A stretch of DNA of 7,407 nucleotides, taken from assembly GCA_001805565.1 (NCBI GenBank), contig MHGM01000037.1, positions 1 through 7,407 on the forward strand, given 5' to 3'. The notes under the pieces were generated by a model. The model was given only the letters and a program-made list of their open reading frames with translations, was not told the DNA's origin and did no database searches. Origin of the DNA: Omnitrophica WOR_2 bacterium RIFCSPHIGHO2_01_FULL_52_10 (GTDB taxonomy: Bacteria > Omnitrophota > Gorgyraeia > Zapsychrales > Zapsychraceae). Positions 5,305 through 7,407 of the stretch are shown piece by piece; positions within the stretch are counted from its first letter, which is position 1, and each line of letters starts with the position of its first letter. Position numbers and translations under genes: made by a program.

Positions 5305-6093
5305 ATGACAACACAAATGCGCAAAGAAGTCCACATGACCGGACAGGATTTGATGAACATGGTCCAGCTACGGCCCAAAGACGTCGGCAAGTATGCTCTT
5401 GTGCCGGGGCCCAAAGAGAGAGCGGATGCCATCGTCAAAAAGATGAAGAATCCGGTCAAGAATTTTAGTTTTATGGAATACACGATGTCCACCGGCCAGT
5501 ACGAAGGGATCCCTTTGACCACCATCAACGGCGGGCGTTTCGCCGCGGATACGTCCATTACGACGGAGATTCTCTGCAACGCGCAAGTCAAAGCGATGAT
5601 CCGTGTGGGCAGCTGCGGGGCCTTGCGGGAGGATATCAAGGTCGGGGACCTCGTGATCGCCACGACCGCGCTCAAAGGCGAGGGCGTGACGCAATATTAT
5701 GTGGACAAGGATTTTGTCCCTACGGCCGACGCGCAACTGACGCAAGAGTTGACGGAGGTTACGCAGAAAGCCCTGAAGTCTCCGTTGGCTTTAGGCCGCA
5801 AGGTGCATGTGGGATGCTGCTGGACAACAGATGCTATTTTAAGAGAAACGCGTGAGAATGTGGGCAAGGCCGTCGCCCAGGGCGCGATCGCCGTGGATAT
5901 GGTCACGGCGGCGTTTCTGACGATCTGTCAGAGTTACAAGATCCCCGCGGCGGTTCTGATGGCGGTCAGCGATAACGTGATGACCGGCGAGATGGGGTTC
6001 CTTAACCCCGGGTATTACCTGGCCGAGGCATCGATCGTCGATATCGCCCTTTCGCTCATCAAGGAACTGGAGCTCTCGAAAAAGGCGGCATGA
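5305..6093 (+). CDS. Nucleoside phosphorylase family protein (PNP/UDP type), substrate uncertain
   Basis: The protein has 262 aa (268 if ATG 5287 is used). The family cleaves nucleosides with phosphate to a base and ribose-1-phosphate. Visible signatures are VPGPKERA at 33-40 (matching IVPGDPDR, with the phosphate-binding Arg kept), the glycine-rich INGGRFAADTS at 74-84, RVGSCGAL at 100-107 (matching RIGTTGA, Arg kept), VDMVTAAFLTI at 197-207 and AVSDN at 220-224. Compared from memory with E. coli uridine phosphorylase, the ribose-binding Glu of 'EMES' is Val200, and the uracil-recognising 'FYPGQER' reads ILRETRE. The SDN motif resembles the purine-protonating Asp of PNP and MTA/SAH nucleosidases. 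A purine or 5'-modified adenosine substrate is therefore as likely as uridine. Its stop overlaps the next start (ATGA), so it is translationally coupled to the MtnA-like isomerase. Confidence 0.85.
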   Translation: MTTQMRKEVHMTGQDLMNMVQLRPKDVGKYALVPGPKERADAIVKKMKNPVKNFSFMEYTMSTGQYEGIPLTTINGGRFAADTSITTEILCNAQVKAMIRVGSCGALREDIKVGDLVIATTALKGEGVTQYYVDKDFVPTADAQLTQELTEVTQKALKSPLALGRKVHVGCCWTTDAILRETRENVGKAVAQGAIAVDMVTAAFLTICQSYKIPAAVLMAVSDNVMTGEMGFLNPGYYLAEASIVDIALSLIKELELSKKAA

Positions 6094-7103
6094 GTAAACG
6101 TAATACGACCACAGTCGATATCAAGGAATCACCCCTTTTCTGGCCGGCCAGACTCAAAGGCAATACTCTTTTGGTCCTGGATGAGACCTTGATCCCGCAG
6201 AAGCTGCATTACATCAAGGTCAAGAACACGAAGCAGGCCGTTGAGGTGATCCGGCAGATGAAGACACGGGCCTTCGGGCAATTCCTGGTCGTGATGAATA
6301 CATTTTTATTGGAAATGAATAATGCAGGGACAGGTTTAAAACCTGTCCCTGCCGATGCCTTGTTGAATAAAATCCAAAAAACCGCCAATGCCTTAAACAA
6401 AAGCCGTCCGACGTTTCCCTTTGCAGAGGTCACATCGCTTGTCGTAGGATGGGCGCGGCAGGCCATTGAACAAAACATCGATATCCCGGCGTTTGTTCCC
6501 ACGCGCATCAATGGATATTTGCAAGGTATTCGTGGCCGGCGGCTGGAGCGGGTGCGTAAGATCGCCGATGTTCTCAAAGACGGCGACCGCGTCTTGACGC
6601 ATTGTAATGTGAGCGGTGAGCTGGCCATGGCCGCGCATCTGGCCAGGCAGCACAGCAAGCGCGTTCACTTTTTCGCGACGGAAACCAGGCCTTATTTCCA
6701 GGGATCAAAATTAACCGCTTGGGAATTGCGGCGTCTGGGCGCCGATGTGACGCTGATTGCCGACAATGCCGTTGGATCTGTTATGGCGGATAAGCTGATC
6801 AACAAGGTGATCGTCGGATCTGACCGTTCCTGCGCCAACGGGGATTTCGCCAACAAGATCGGGACATACCAGATCGCGGTCCTGGCAAACGAATTTCAAA
6901 TTCCTTTTTACGTGCTGACCCAGCCGTCGGATAAGATCAAAACGGGTAAGGATATTCCGGTTGAGATCCGTAATCCGCAGGAACTATTGACCTATTTAAA
7001 GAAAAAGATCGTTAGCGGTGTCGTTTCTGGATTCTATCCCGGATTCGATGTCGTGCCGCATGAACTGGTGACGGAGGCCATTGCCCTTGACGTGCGCGCT
7101 TGA
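6090..7103 (+). CDS. MtnA/eIF2B-like sugar-1-phosphate isomerase (methylthioribose-1-phosphate isomerase type)
   Basis: The protein has 337 aa. The family isomerises methylthioribose-1-phosphate, 5-deoxyribose-1-phosphate or ribose-1,5-bisphosphate to the ribulose form. Residues 28-36 (LVLDETLIP) match the MtnA N-terminus. VLTHCN at 168-173 holds the catalytic Cys172. ETRPYFQGSKLTAWEL at 198-213 and GSDRSCANGDFANKIGTY at 243-260, with the catalytic Asp245, are MtnA-like, as is FDVVPHELVTEAI at 319-331. The family's RGAPAIG loop is changed to RAFGQFL (60-66), so substrate preference may differ from true MtnA; hence no gene symbol. Residues 79-88 (AGTGLKPVPA) come from a palindromic DNA element between two helices. 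The gene overlaps the phosphorylase by 4 bases and the next gene by 17, indicating an operon for salvage of nucleosides or 5'-modified adenosines. Confidence 0.87.
   Translation: MSKRNTTTVDIKESPLFWPARLKGNTLLVLDETLIPQKLHYIKVKNTKQAVEVIRQMKTRAFGQFLVVMNTFLLEMNNAGTGLKPVPADALLNKIQKTANALNKSRPTFPFAEVTSLVVGWARQAIEQNIDIPAFVPTRINGYLQGIRGRRLERVRKIADVLKDGDRVLTHCNVSGELAMAAHLARQHSKRVHFFATETRPYFQGSKLTAWELRRLGADVTLIADNAVGSVMADKLINKVIVGSDRSCANGDFANKIGTYQIAVLANEFQIPFYVLTQPSDKIKTGKDIPVEIRNPQELLTYLKKKIVSGVVSGFYPGFDVVPHELVTEAIALDVRA
6324..6352 (+). repeat. In-frame palindromic element inside the isomerase gene
   Basis: GCAGGGACAGGTTT, one central A, then AAACCTGTCCCTGC: a perfect 14-bp inverted repeat in 29 bases. 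It begins exactly on a codon and yields AGTGLKPVP; the complementary strand reads AGTGFKPVP. It sits in a variable loop between the helix ending LLEM and the helix LLNKIQKTANAL. I recall near-identical palindromes, coding for GTG(L/F)KPVP, in unrelated metagenomic proteins, but could not check. Confidence 0.85.
7073..7077 (+). promoter_or_regulatory. Ribosome binding site for the second eIF2B-like gene
   Basis: GGAGG inside the 3' end of the isomerase gene ends 9 bases before TTG 7087. It is the best Shine-Dalgarno match in this area and is used to choose that start. Confidence 0.6.
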
Positions 7104-7407
7104 AACGCAGACTAACGAAGACCATAAAACGGCGAGCGATTCCTTCTTGAATGACATCCGGGGTTCCGTTATTTTACTGCACGGCGTTTTTGAGCCGTCC
7201 GTTTTCGATGTGGTCAAATCCGGCAACGGCAATGAATTGTTCGTGATGGAGGGACGCCCCAGCCTGGAATCGGCGCAGACAACCTGCCGGGAACTTTTGC
7301 GGCGCCAGATCAAACCGACGTTGATCGCGGATAATATGGCCGGGTTCTTATTCTACCGGAATCTGGTCAAAGAGGTTTGGCTGGCGTATCAGGCGGTAGA
7401 TGAGCCA
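7087..7407 (+). CDS. Truncated eIF2B/MtnA-like paralogue, probably non-catalytic (3' end outside window)
   Basis: A frame with no ATG near its start runs from TTG 7087 to the window edge (107 codons); TTG 7081 and TTG 7147 are other possible starts. An in-frame TGA at 7069-7071 sets the upstream limit, so no N-terminal domain of usual MtnA size (about 150 residues) can precede it. GSVILLHGVFE at 26-36 aligns with the strand carrying the catalytic 'LTHCN' but has Gly in place of Cys. FVMEGRPSLESAQTTCREL at 52-70 matches the ETRP..QG..LTAWEL motif. IKPTLIADNMAGFLF at 75-89 is a clear match to the family's 'TLIaDNaag'. VWLAYQAVDEP at 97-107 occupies the place of 'VIVGADRI', with Gln where the catalytic Asp should be. 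I infer a pseudoenzyme or binding partner of the upstream isomerase. It overlaps that gene by 17 bases. Confidence 0.75.
   Translation, partial: MTCALETQTNEDHKTASDSFLNDIRGSVILLHGVFEPSVFDVVKSGNGNELFVMEGRPSLESAQTTCRELLRRQIKPTLIADNMAGFLFYRNLVKEVWLAYQAVDEP

Overview
The window suggests a Gram-negative bacterium of roughly balanced base composition. It encodes an enzyme of ADP-heptose (LPS inner core) synthesis and a lipoprotein with a signal-peptidase II site. The gene style and the short palindromes lying inside and between genes resemble uncultured lineages such as Omnitrophota, but that placement is only an impression. All recognisable genes are on the + strand.

Layout. (1) Positions 2-286 are the 3' end of an unidentified protein that begins before the window. 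(2) Positions 299-1261 encode ADP-glyceromanno-heptose 6-epimerase (hldD/rfaD), with a perfect 36-bp palindrome inside the reading frame. (3) Positions 1261-1340 hold two adjacent palindromic structures, and no gene is seen in the 1262-1384 gap. (4) Positions 1385-2458 encode a membrane-anchored coiled-coil protein. Its 3' end carries a good sigma70-type promoter for (5) a small lipoprotein at 2482-3021, which appears to be leaderless. (6) Positions 3034-3549 encode a PadR-family repressor. (7) Positions 3550-3676 are a regulatory gap with a strong promoter and two perfect dyads, probably operators. (8) Positions 3677-5251 encode an AMP-forming acyl-CoA synthetase, ending in a heptamer-repeat hairpin. 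(9) Positions 5305-6093 encode a nucleoside phosphorylase-family protein. (10) Positions 6090-7103 encode an MtnA/eIF2B-like sugar-phosphate isomerase carrying an in-frame palindromic insertion. (11) Positions 7087-7407 are the start of a second eIF2B-like protein that lacks the N-terminal domain and the catalytic residues, and it runs off the window.

How the genes may work together. The last three genes overlap or nearly touch and look like one operon. A phosphorylase would release a (deoxy/thio)ribose-1-phosphate. The MtnA-like protein would isomerise it to a ribulose-1-phosphate. The truncated paralogue may be a regulatory or structural partner. This looks like nucleoside or 5'-deoxy/methylthio-adenosine salvage. 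The PadR protein is the obvious candidate to bind the dyads in front of the acyl-CoA synthetase. The most unusual theme is the number of palindromes: five palindromic or hairpin repeats, two of them in frame inside conserved enzyme genes, plus the two dyads at the promoter.
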